Under the pieces are notes generated by a model. The model ran no database searches. It was not told the origin of the DNA and saw only the letters and a list, made by a program, of their open reading frames with translations. Below are positions 17,027-25,045 of a stretch of DNA of 64,000 bases, piece by piece; positions within the stretch are counted from its first letter, which is position 1, and every line of letters begins with the position of its first letter. The stretch covers positions 62,001-126,000 of the forward strand of contig NZ_JAPQNS010000018.1 in the NCBI RefSeq assembly GCF_028867935.1, given 5' to 3'. Position numbers and translations under genes: made by a program. Source of the DNA: Flavobacterium sp. SUN052 (GTDB lineage: Bacteria; Bacteroidota; Bacteroidia; Flavobacteriales; Flavobacteriaceae).

Positions 17027-17749
17027 ATGCCTACAAATGACTCTTTGGTAACCACGAACGATCCACTTTGGGCAGCACACCTGTGTCTGACTGAACTCTA
17101 CGGAACGCAGGAAATATACGGGCGTACCGACCCGATGCACGAACTGATTGCCACAATTCTGTCGCACCGGACCACCCATGCCAACGAAGTAGCTGCCTTT
17201 AGGGCGATGAAGGCGCGTTTCCCAACATGGGAATCCCTACGCGACGCTCCCCTTGATGAACTAATCTCTTGTATCCAGACTGCTAATTACCCCGAAGTCA
17301 AAGCTCCCTGGATCAAACAGGTAGTAACAGCTGTGATCACCGAACGGGGCGAAGCTAATATTGACTTTCTGGAGGAGATGACAACCGAAGATGCTATGGG
17401 CTGGCTCACGAGTTTGCCGGGCGTCGGTCTTAAAACGGCTTCACTTTTGCTGCTTTTTTACTTTCGGAAACCCGTTTTACCCGTTGATACGCATGTTCAC
17501 CGAGTGACGCAGCGAGTGGGCGTACTGGGGCCAAAAGTGAGTGCAGAACGCGCGCATAAGCTTTTGTTGGAGCAGTTACCTAAAGACCCACTGGTGTTGT
17601 TCAATTTCCACAAGCATTTCTATTGGCACGGTCAGCGTGTGTGCTCCTGGTACAACCCCAAGTGTCACGAATGCGTACTGTCTAACCAATGCGCTTATTT
17701 CCAGTTAGGCGGGATGATGGAACTGAGCAGTACACCTCGAAAAAAGTAA
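17027..17749 (+). CDS. Endonuclease III family DNA glycosylase
   Basis: 240 residues. HhH-GPD glycosylase with the hairpin LPGVGLKTASLL (catalytic Lys136), catalytic Asp154 in PVDTHVHRV, and a C-terminal 4Fe-4S loop with Cys206, Cys213, Cys216 and Cys222 (CX6CX2CX5C). It has both the lyase lysine and the aspartate, so a bifunctional glycosylase/AP lyase acting on oxidised pyrimidines is expected. The LSHRTTHANE segment differs from the usual LSxQTTD of E. coli Nth, so it may be a paralogue with another preference and I leave out the nth symbol. It is followed by an imperfect palindrome at 17751-17818. Confidence 0.85.
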   Translation: MPTNDSLVTTNDPLWAAHLCLTELYGTQEIYGRTDPMHELIATILSHRTTHANEVAAFRAMKARFPTWESLRDAPLDELISCIQTANYPEVKAPWIKQVVTAVITERGEANIDFLEEMTTEDAMGWLTSLPGVGLKTASLLLLFYFRKPVLPVDTHVHRVTQRVGVLGPKVSAERAHKLLLEQLPKDPLVLFNFHKHFYWHGQRVCSWYNPKCHECVLSNQCAYFQLGGMMELSSTPRKK

Positions 17750-17750
17750 C

Positions 17751-17818
17751 TGGGTAATTGGGATAACTGAGTGATTGGGTAATTGACCAACTACTCACTC
17801 AGTTACCCCAATTACCCA
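17751..17818. terminator. 24-bp-arm inverted repeat between convergent genes
   Basis: 17751-17774 pairs with 17795-17818 with one mismatch (24-bp arms, 20-base loop). The unit TGGGTAATTG recurs inside the loop and beyond (to about 17845), so this is a repeat-rich element. It separates the convergent endonuclease III and HhH genes and probably terminates both. Confidence 0.65.
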
Positions 17819-17846
17819 ATTAACTAATCACTCAATTACCAATACC

Positions 17847-18518
17847 CTAATTCGCGTTTTTCTTTTCGTAAAACACCTTCGACTGACCCACCCAGTTATC
17901 GCGTTCGATCCGGCCGGGGAAAAATTCGATAAGCTCGTTGACCTTATCAATGTCCTCTTTGGTAAAATTTGACACTTGCTGGAACGTGTAGATCCCCAGA
18001 CTGTGGAGTTTGCGTTCCAGGAATGGCCCAATGCCTACAATGGCTTTTAAATCGTCGGCCTCCGTAGCCGAAGCCCGGCCAATGCGGTCAAAATTCAATT
18101 CGTTTGCCCGCGAAGCAATACGCGACAAAACAGCCGCTTCGGAGCCCTGAGCTATGGGTACAGTGGGGCTTTCGTCAAACACCGGAACCGCAAGGGGAAC
18201 CAAAGGGATTGGTTCACTATACGACGGAGTCGGAATATCATCTACAACAGGGGCCGCAACCGCCGTTTGAGTTGTTACAGGCGAGGTAACCGGAACAGGA
18301 GCAACGTAAGCCGGAGCCGCCAGGGTTGCAATAGCTGTCTTCGACTGGCGGCATTCGGCTAGTTCGCGCTCGCGCTCGGCAATGTCAGCCCGGAGCGAAT
18401 TGAGCCGACCGCTTAAAATGAGCCGGGCGATAAACCAGCCAATAAGCGCTGCCAGTGCAAGCAGCATTACTATTTCGACAATGGCAACCGGAAGACTGAG
18501 GGGATCTAATCCAAACAT
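17847..18518 (-). CDS. Membrane-anchored helix-hairpin-helix protein, long paralogue
   Basis: 223 residues: an N-terminal membrane helix (about 10-36), a short coiled coil (RADIAERERELAECRQ), a Pro/Val/Ala-rich linker (about 65-125), and a C-terminal globular domain of about 90 residues. The domain contains ADDLKAIVGIGPFLERKL, a helix-hairpin-helix with the GIGP turn, then FFPGRIERDNWVGQ. HhH domains of this kind often bind DNA non-specifically or mediate protein contacts. It is about 75% identical over that domain to the protein at 18537 and starts 18 bases after it ends. The linker and coiled coil suggest a long reach from the inner membrane into the cytoplasm. Confidence 0.75.
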   Translation of the reverse strand: MFGLDPLSLPVAIVEIVMLLALAALIGWFIARLILSGRLNSLRADIAERERELAECRQSKTAIATLAAPAYVAPVPVTSPVTTQTAVAAPVVDDIPTPSYSEPIPLVPLAVPVFDESPTVPIAQGSEAAVLSRIASRANELNFDRIGRASATEADDLKAIVGIGPFLERKLHSLGIYTFQQVSNFTKEDIDKVNELIEFFPGRIERDNWVGQSKVFYEKKNAN

Positions 18519-18536
18519 GGTTTCTTTTGTTTCAGG

Positions 18537-19028
18537 TTATTTTCTCTTGTCTAAATCTGCGGCCTGCCCAACCCAGTTGTCGCGTTCGATACGGCCTGGG
18601 AAAAACTCGATGATCTCGTTGATCGTATCAATATCCTGCTTGGTAAAGTTGGCTATTTGACGGAAAGTGTAGATACCGATTGCATGAAGCTTCCGTTCCA
18701 GAAACGGTCCCACGCCCACAATATCCTTCAGGTCGTCGGCTTCGGTAGCCGCAGCCCGGCCAATGCGGTCGAAGTTAACTTCGGATGCGCGAGCCCGAAT
18801 ACGATTCAGAACGGCGGTTTCATCGGCCCCGCTCGAAATGGGTACCACGGGAGTTCGCTGGCAGTCGTCGAGTTCACGGTCTGTGCTGGCGAGTTTGTCC
18901 TCCAGTTGGTTAATAAGGTTTTGGCGCGAGATATAGCCAATAATAAAGCCCAATGCACCGGCTACAATGGCCATAATCCAATGGTGCAACGCGGCATCAG
19001 GCAGATTTAGGGGATTCCATTCAAACAT
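18537..19028 (-). CDS. Membrane-anchored helix-hairpin-helix protein, short paralogue
   Basis: 163 residues: one membrane helix (about 17-35), a short coiled coil (LINQLEDKLASTDRELDD) and the same C-terminal HhH domain as its neighbour (ADDLKDIVGVGPFLERKL, then FFPGRIERDNWVGQ). It lacks the long Pro-rich linker. A tandem duplication is the simplest origin, with the linker gained or lost later. It lies 22 bases downstream of the OmpA-domain gene and is surely in the same transcript. No enzyme motif is visible; a structural or DNA-tethering role is my inference. Confidence 0.75.
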   Translation of the reverse strand: MFEWNPLNLPDAALHHWIMAIVAGALGFIIGYISRQNLINQLEDKLASTDRELDDCQRTPVVPISSGADETAVLNRIRARASEVNFDRIGRAAATEADDLKDIVGVGPFLERKLHAIGIYTFRQIANFTKQDIDTINEIIEFFPGRIERDNWVGQAADLDKRK

Positions 19029-19050
19029 GTCTTTGTGCGTTTATCGTTGA

Positions 19051-20046
19051 TTATTGAACCACTACTGTTACCCGGCGATTGGCTTTCCGTCCACTTTCGG
19101 TATCATTCGATGCCTTAGGATCAGCTTCGCCTTTGCCTCCCGATTCAATCTGAGAAGCCGATACACCCTGCGATAGCAGTCGCTGCTTTACCGAGTTAGC
19201 CCGCTTTTTCGACAATTGCAGGTTCACATCTTCCGAGCCTTCGCTGTCGGTGTAACCCGTTAAGATCAGGTCTTTATCCTTGTGCTTGCGGAGATACTGA
19301 ATAGCCTCTTTGAAGAATTTCTTGGTTTCATCAGTCCGAATATAGTCCGACGAGCCACTCTTGAAGTACAGGTCGATTGGTTTAAATACCGACTCAAACT
19401 TCTCGGCCTTAGCCAGCGTTTCTTCCGTTGCTCCAGCCGCTACTGACACTGGCGTAACCGATGTGGCCGTAACCGAAGTGCTCACCGCCGAAGCCGACAG
19501 GGTCGAAGTTGATGCAGTTGAATCGGCGGGTGGTGCAGCAGCTACCATAGCAGCAAACGTACCATTCACACCCGCATTCACCGAATCACCTTTAGCGTTA
19601 AACGTTAGGTCGGCTCGTTCCACGCCAGTGGTAAGGATGGAATTTGCTGTTACGCCACGCTGAACCAACAGGGCTTTGATCGATTCCGCACGGGCAACAC
19701 CGAGGTTAGCAAAACTGCTGGGATTGGTTTCCGAGGCTGTGTAATACCCCGTTAGTGTTAACTGTCGGTCGGGGTTATTTTGCAGATACGTAGCAATAGA
19801 ATCGAGGGGGGCATCAAATCCAGACAAGTCGGGTACTGCTCCCGATTTGGCGAAGTCAAAGGTACCGGGCAAACCAATGTTGAAACGGGACTCGTCGGAT
19901 AGGGTAAAAGCTGGAGTTGACGCCGTCTGAGTAGTTCCGGGAGCATCGTCGGCGCAGAGCTGCTTAATCTTGCAGACATGCCACCACGCTGATCCCGCCA
20001 TCCAGATTACCAACAGGGCAATCCAGGGGGGTTTATTCGTAAGCAT
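19051..20046 (-). CDS. Inner-membrane protein with two OmpA-like domains
   Basis: 331 residues. An N-terminal hydrophobic segment (IALLVIWMAGSAWW, about 8-21) serves as anchor or uncleaved signal; no beta-barrel is present. Residues about 50-150 resemble a degenerate OmpA_C domain, followed by a Ser/Thr/Ala linker (170-210) and a full OmpA_C domain (about 220-331) with LTGYTDSEGSEDVNLQLSKK and RKANRRVTVVV, which carry the Asp and Arg that bind the diaminopimelate of peptidoglycan. So it probably spans from membrane to cell wall. It is the first gene of an operon with two membrane HhH proteins; a good promoter candidate lies at 20120-20149. Confidence 0.85.
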   Translation of the reverse strand: MLTNKPPWIALLVIWMAGSAWWHVCKIKQLCADDAPGTTQTASTPAFTLSDESRFNIGLPGTFDFAKSGAVPDLSGFDAPLDSIATYLQNNPDRQLTLTGYYTASETNPSSFANLGVARAESIKALLVQRGVTANSILTTGVERADLTFNAKGDSVNAGVNGTFAAMVAAAPPADSTASTSTLSASAVSTSVTATSVTPVSVAAGATEETLAKAEKFESVFKPIDLYFKSGSSDYIRTDETKKFFKEAIQYLRKHKDKDLILTGYTDSEGSEDVNLQLSKKRANSVKQRLLSQGVSASQIESGGKGEADPKASNDTESGRKANRRVTVVVQ

Positions 20047-20119
20047 ATATAACGGGGTTTGGAATTAATTATAACCAGTCGGACCGTATGTCAGACGAGC
20101 TAGTACTGAAAAGGTCATT

Positions 20120-20149
20120 CAAAAATACGTTTACAGGTCACAATTGCAA
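20120..20149 (-). promoter_or_regulatory. Promoter of the OmpA/HhH operon
   Basis: On the minus strand TATTTTTG (20127-20120) fits the -7 consensus TAnnTTTG and TTG (20149-20147) lies 19 bases upstream as -33, the spacing expected for the Bacteroidota primary sigma factor. Transcription would begin near 20113, giving a leader of about 65 bases. Confidence 0.6.
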
Positions 20150-20237
20150 GATTGTCAGAAAATTAACATAAAAGTATGTTGTTTATTACTACGGTCATGG
20201 CTGATTTAACCATAATACAGGCCCAAAAATACAACAA

Positions 20238-20267
20238 AAAACCGCTGACGGTTGGGTCAGCGGTTTT
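20238..20267 (-). terminator. rho terminator
   Basis: 12-bp perfect stem (20238-20249 with 20256-20267) and a 6-base loop, GC-rich at the loop end, followed on the minus strand by TTTTTTGTTGT. It lies 25 bases after the rho stop codon and is a classic intrinsic terminator, notable for the gene of the Rho factor itself. Confidence 0.9.
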
Positions 20268-20291
20268 GGGTTTGCTTCATAAACGAAACAG

Positions 20292-22589
20292 TTATCGATT
20301 CATTGAAATCAGGAACTCCTCGTTATTGCGGGTGCCACGCATCCGATCGAGCAGGAAGTCCATTGATTCGAGTGGGTTCATATCGGACATGTGCTTGCGC
20401 AGAATCCAGACCCGTTGTAGTGTCTCTTTATCCAGAAGCAAATCCTCCCGGCGAGTACCCGATGCAATCACGTCAATAGATGGGTAAACCCGCTTGTTGG
20501 CTAACCGGCGATCCAACTGGAGTTCCATGTTGCCAGTACCTTTAAACTCTTCAAAAATCACCTCGTCCATTTTTGACCCGGTGTCGATCAGGGCCGTGGC
20601 GATAATCGTCAGCGAACCCCCATTTTCCACATTACGGGCTGCCCCAAAGAATCGCTTGGGTTTGTGCAGGGCGTTGGCATCCACACCACCGGACAGAATC
20701 TTGCCCGACGATGGAACAACGGTGTTATACGCTCTGGCCAATCGGGTGATTGAGTCCAGCAAAATCACAACGTCGTGACCGCACTCTACCATACGTTTGG
20801 CTTTTTCGAGCACCATGCTCGCCACTTTCACGTGCCGGTCAGCCTGCTCGTCGAACGTAGATGAAATTACCTCGGCATTTACGCTCCGGGCCATATCCGT
20901 TACTTCTTCTGGCCGTTCATCAATCAGCAGGATCAGCAGGTGAACTTCGGGGTGATTACGGGTAATAGCATTGGCTATTTCCTTCAGCAACACGGTTTTA
21001 CCCGTTTTGGGTTGGGCGACAATCATACCCCGTTGACCTTTGCCGATAGGGGCAAACAGGTCGAGTACCCGCGTCGAATATTGATCGGGACGGTTGGTCA
21101 GCTTAAGCTGTTCTTCAGGGAAAAGGGGCGTTAAGTACTCAAACGGAATCCGGTCGCGAATTTCTTCCGTTGTTTTGCCATTCACCGTGGTTACGCGCAG
21201 CAGGGCAAAGTATTTCTCCCCTTCTTTAGGCGGACGAATGGCACCTTTCACCGTATCGCCAGTTTTAAGACCGAACAACTTGATTTGCGAGGGCGACACG
21301 TAAATATCATCCGGGCTAGCTAGGTAGTTGTAGTCAGCTGAACGTAGGAACCCATAACCGCCGTCCGACATAATTTCCAAAACGCCCTCATTTTCAATGA
21401 TGCCATCGAACTCGCGAATGTGCTGGTTATACTGCCGACGAATCCGGTTCTGGTACTCCATGGATTCCCGTGAGGGTTGCGGAACCTGGGTTGTCTGTTG
21501 ACGTTCGCCCTGGTCGCCTTCAGCTGATTCATCCGTGTATTCGCCTGAGCCATCAGCAGAGGGTGCTTCTTCGGCTTTTGCTTCGGTTTGATCAGGCTGA
21601 GCTGACTGAACCGTTGTATTGCCTTCTTCAACAACTGTTGGCGTTACGAATTCTTCTTCCGGCTCAGCGCTCATGCTCATCGCCGATTCATCGGGGGTTG
21701 TCGGCCGAACGGGCTCGTTGTTACGACGATCGCGTAGTCCGCCCGTGCGACCTGCGTCATTCCGGTCGTCACGTCGGCCGTTGTCAAGCCGGGGCCGATC
21801 ATTATCGCGACCACCCGATTGATTAAAGCGATTATTGCGTGAGTCCGAGCCATTGTTCCGGCCATCCCGCGAATCGTTTTGGTTGCCCATGCGGTCGCGG
21901 TCATCGCGCCGATTGTTTACGTCGCGTGGCTCACGAGGGCCAGAGCCGCCAGCCCGATCATCGCGCCGAGGGTAGCGAGAGCCGGTTTCGGAGTTCCGAT
22001 CATTCCGGTCGAAACGGGGATTTTCAGGCCGTTGCTGTCCTTCGTACCGTTGGGTATTTTCCCGGCGTGTTTCCGTAGGAGGGGTAGCTGTAGCTGGTTG
22101 TTCAGCTGGCGGGGTAACGGCTTGAACTGTACTGTCGGTTGATGCAGTGCTTTCTGTTGACGGAGCGGCAAGCAGTCCCTCATCGGTTTTGGCAATTGGC
22201 TCTGCTTCGGGCGTTGGCGGGGGGGTATCTGAGGCACCAGCATCACGGCGGATGCGGCCCCGAACGCGCGCTGCCGGGGCGGGTTTCTCTTCGGTTGGAG
22301 CCACTTCGGCAGCAGCAACAATCGGTTCAGCGGGGGCTGGAGTTACTGGGCTGACAGGTTCAGCCGCAGGAGCTTCTGCCTTAGCAGTCCGACGACCCCG
22401 ACGGGGCGCTTCAACGGCGGCAATCTCGGCTATGCCTTCTTCGGGCATAGGTTGCCGGGCCTGTTGGTCTAAAATCTTATAAATCAGTTCGCGTTTAGGA
22501 AACTTATTGCCGTCGGTAACACCGAATTGGTCGGCAATGGTGCGCAACTCGGAGAGGAGCTTTGAATTCAGTTCTTCAATATTATACAT
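20292..22589 (-). CDS. rho: Transcription termination factor Rho with long insertion
   Basis: 765 residues against 419 in E. coli. The N-terminal Rho_N helical domain (about 1-45, [20 protein letters not shown]) is followed by about 330 residues of low-complexity sequence: first Ala/Pro/Glu-rich, then an Arg/Asn/Asp/Gly-rich stretch (about 180-290), then acidic. The cold-shock-like RNA-binding domain starts near 395 ([17 protein letters not shown]), and the ATPase domain has Walker A AQPKTGKT near 525 and the [12 protein letters not shown]-loop region. Rho is the hexameric RNA helicase that ends untranslated transcripts. Insertions of this type occur in Bacteroidota and can drive phase separation or RNA binding; that is inference here. 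Confidence 0.96.
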   Translation of the reverse strand: MYNIEELNSKLLSELRTIADQFGVTDGNKFPKRELIYKILDQQARQPMPEEGIAEIAAVEAPRRGRRTAKAEAPAAEPVSPVTPAPAEPIVAAAEVAPTEEKPAPAARVRGRIRRDAGASDTPPPTPEAEPIAKTDEGLLAAPSTESTASTDSTVQAVTPPAEQPATATPPTETRRENTQRYEGQQRPENPRFDRNDRNSETGSRYPRRDDRAGGSGPREPRDVNNRRDDRDRMGNQNDSRDGRNNGSDSRNNRFNQSGGRDNDRPRLDNGRRDDRNDAGRTGGLRDRRNNEPVRPTTPDESAMSMSAEPEEEFVTPTVVEEGNTTVQSAQPDQTEAKAEEAPSADGSGEYTDESAEGDQGERQQTTQVPQPSRESMEYQNRIRRQYNQHIREFDGIIENEGVLEIMSDGGYGFLRSADYNYLASPDDIYVSPSQIKLFGLKTGDTVKGAIRPPKEGEKYFALLRVTTVNGKTTEEIRDRIPFEYLTPLFPEEQLKLTNRPDQYSTRVLDLFAPIGKGQRGMIVAQPKTGKTVLLKEIANAITRNHPEVHLLILLIDERPEEVTDMARSVNAEVISSTFDEQADRHVKVASMVLEKAKRMVECGHDVVILLDSITRLARAYNTVVPSSGKILSGGVDANALHKPKRFFGAARNVENGGSLTIIATALIDTGSKMDEVIFEEFKGTGNMELQLDRRLANKRVYPSIDVIASGTRREDLLLDKETLQRVWILRKHMSDMNPLESMDFLLDRMRGTRNNEEFLISMNR

Positions 22590-23014
22590 AAAAGTTAGGT
22601 TAGTCAGTAACCTGGTGTTGCTATGAGCGTGATTTGTGGTAAACGGGCAGGGGCCGATCCGCTGTTGCGGAGGTTCGCGCGTTCGAGTGAGACGGTTAGT
22701 AAGAAATCAATAAACAGGATTGAAGACATCTAAAAACAGGACGCATCGGGCCAATAGAGCACCGGGGGCTGTAATGGTTTGCTACGAGCTTTGTGCGAAC
22801 AGGTTGCCCGGTGAGAGCAATTGGAGGCACTAGAAATTGTTTGGCTTGAAATCGGACGACTCATCGGCTGATGGTCGATGGATATGACGGAGCAAATGTA
22901 CGAACAGTACGTCTATTTGTCAACATAACGTTGTTGACATAAAAATGTTTCCGATGTACGGGGATAATTTAGTTTAGTGCAGGATAATTTTATAGGCAGT
23001 CACTCAAGTACTAC
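22590..23014 (-). promoter_or_regulatory. Long rho leader region with promoter
   Basis: 425 bases without a gene. On the minus strand TTGACA (22923-22918) and TACATTTG (22900-22893) form a good -33/-7 pair with 20 bases between TTG and the -7 box. The transcript would start near 22886 and carry a leader of almost 300 bases before the rho ATG. An inverted repeat (TGTCAAC ... GTTGACA, 22918-22939) overlaps the -33 box and could be an operator. No intrinsic terminator with a T run was seen in the leader; autogenous attenuation, as known for E. coli rho, is possible. Confidence 0.5.
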
Positions 23015-24793
23015 TCAACGTTGAGCCGTGAGGTTCAGGCGATAACGCGTATGGTATAACCGGCTTGCCCGTCGCCAGTTGGTCATAACGGCTATTTTGT
23101 AGACTCCGGGGACCAGACTTTGGCTGTTCCGTTTCACATCGCAGTGAAAGCCAGACTGATAATTGCCCACAACGCTCCGGTCGAGCTGTGCAGGGAATAG
23201 GTATTCGCGCTGGTCATTATACACGATAAAATACGGTCCTTCGCTGGTTCCGGCTGTGATCAGCGACAGATCTAACGGACTATGGACAACGTGCAGGTGA
23301 GCCGCCAAAGCAGTCGTGTCGAATTCAACCCTAATGGCAGGGCAGGGTCTTTTCAGATCATGATTCAGCTTGGTGAATAGACTGGTTATGGCCGGGTTGA
23401 TCTGATACATATGCCGGTCGATAGCCGTTTGCATTACGGAGTCGATGTTGCCGTAATCTCCTCCATAAACGGCCCACGAGCGGTTGACGGCCATATTCTG
23501 AAGGCCGCTAAATGCCGTCCGTTTGTTGGTCTGTATCTGGTTCAAGTTCTGAACGTAGCTGTTGAAACCAATAACGAGGCTACTGATCAATAACAGCTGA
23601 TAAAACTTGCCCCGAAGTGCCTGATCGCGAATGTTAATCAGCAGAGCTGCGTAGCAACAGATTAGCATTAGGGGCGCATAGATTTTATACCGGATGGCAA
23701 AGCTTTGCGACAGGCCAATATCGAGCCTGCCCAGTGCGACCACACTGGCGGTTAGCAGAATAAACAAGAGCACAGCCGCTAGAAATATACTGGCCTCGCG
23801 CTGATAAACAAAACGGTCTGTCACCCAACGGATGACCTTGTTTGGTTGGTTTTGTTGAAGGTAATAATCAATGGGCAACAGACGACCAATCAAAAGCAGG
23901 CTGGCGGTGATCAGTACTAAACCCATACCAAACGGCAGCACCAGCCGGGCGTAGAATAGGGTCGCTGTATGAAACGGGGCATGCCCAACCGAACTCATCA
24001 GCACGTTTGGCAGTAAGTCAAAGTAGCTACCACCGAAGAATATGGTAAAGGCGCTTAGTTGCAACGCATGAGTCATTAAAAAGGTGAGGTTATAACTTGG
24101 CCTGACCATATCCAATCCCCAGAAATAGCCGAACACAGCCCCGCCCCCGATGAGTGTCCAAACTGCAACGTGTTTCCATTGCCGACGGTAAATAAGCACC
24201 AGAATAGCCGTGATGACTACAAACAAACCATTCCCGCTGGTAAACACCGCTAGCACTGCCGTGGCTAAGGCCGCCCAGAGCCGCCACCCCTGACTAGTGG
24301 ATACCCACCAGAGCGTGATTACAGCCCACAACAGAATGGTCAGGTTTTGCAGGGCCATCATCGCCGTGAAGGTGTTGTGGTGGTAATTCATCTGGAACAA
24401 TATGAACGGAACGGGTAAAAAGTACCGCTCCAGCCCCCATTGCTTAAACCACCGAAACAGGATGACCACCACACCAACCAGACTGGCATTTCCGATTAGC
24501 CCCATCCAGACAAAATCAATTTTTCCGGTCAGGCGTTGCAGGGCAATGGCGATGAACCGAATGTAGCCAATGCGATGCTCGCCATACTGCGACAGCAGCC
24601 AATGTAGCCGACTTTTGGCTTCGTCGAAGGTAATGACAGACCGGATAATAGTCTGAAAGTCATCAAACTGAGGAGCGTTGATGCTATAGTAAAAAAAGCA
24701 GGCAAAGTAAATGACAATAGGGATACTGGTCAGCAAGGCAACCCTATCTAAGTCACTTCCGGCGTGTTGAGTAGAGATTCTCATAAGAGGCAA
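23015..24793 (-). CDS. Polytopic membrane protein, possible GT-C-like glycosyltransferase
   Basis: 592 residues with about ten or eleven hydrophobic spans in the first 430 residues and a soluble C-terminal part of about 150 residues. The first periplasmic loop carries NAPQFDDFQT near residue 38; an acidic motif at this place is typical of GT-C enzymes that use lipid-linked sugars, but I see no family I can name. ATGs at codons 1 and 4 are both possible starts. The C-terminal part has several short beta segments. It sits downstream of nothing obvious and upstream of the rho promoter region, transcribed the same way as rho. Assignment as an unknown membrane protein is safe; the activity is a guess. 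Confidence 0.7.
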   Translation of the reverse strand: MPLMRISTQHAGSDLDRVALLTSIPIVIYFACFFYYSINAPQFDDFQTIIRSVITFDEAKSRLHWLLSQYGEHRIGYIRFIAIALQRLTGKIDFVWMGLIGNASLVGVVVILFRWFKQWGLERYFLPVPFILFQMNYHHNTFTAMMALQNLTILLWAVITLWWVSTSQGWRLWAALATAVLAVFTSGNGLFVVITAILVLIYRRQWKHVAVWTLIGGGAVFGYFWGLDMVRPSYNLTFLMTHALQLSAFTIFFGGSYFDLLPNVLMSSVGHAPFHTATLFYARLVLPFGMGLVLITASLLLIGRLLPIDYYLQQNQPNKVIRWVTDRFVYQREASIFLAAVLLFILLTASVVALGRLDIGLSQSFAIRYKIYAPLMLICCYAALLINIRDQALRGKFYQLLLISSLVIGFNSYVQNLNQIQTNKRTAFSGLQNMAVNRSWAVYGGDYGNIDSVMQTAIDRHMYQINPAITSLFTKLNHDLKRPCPAIRVEFDTTALAAHLHVVHSPLDLSLITAGTSEGPYFIVYNDQREYLFPAQLDRSVVGNYQSGFHCDVKRNSQSLVPGVYKIAVMTNWRRASRLYHTRYRLNLTAQR

Positions 24794-24832
24794 CTGTTTG
24801 TCGTGTTAACCCCCGATCACAATTGATGCCAA

Positions 24833-25039
24833 ATGCATCATATTCAACCCAACTATGCACAAACAGACGAACAAATTTGTGAAGCGATTGAACCCGTCAA
24901 TTACTCGTTTGATCACGAACTTCGGTGGTACAATGCCTTTTTGTTCCCTGATTTTTAGGCCTTCCAGCACCTGGTTGAACTTGGTCTCGAATCCAGTCAG
25001 GCCAGATACGCTTTGATGTCTCCTTCACTGGTTTGTTGA
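24833..25039 (+). pseudogene. Possible gene remnant with in-frame stop
   Basis: A protein-like frame begins at ATG 24833 and reads 41 codons (ending NAFLFPDF) to a TAG at 24956; the same frame then continues for 26 more codons (AFQHLVELGLE and on) to a TGA at 25037. Composition looks coding on both sides of the TAG, so it may be a decayed gene or the end of one. I do not recognise the family. The 252-base gap between the membrane protein and the M3 peptidase gene holds nothing else I can name. Confidence 0.25.
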
Positions 25040-25045
25040 GACTCT

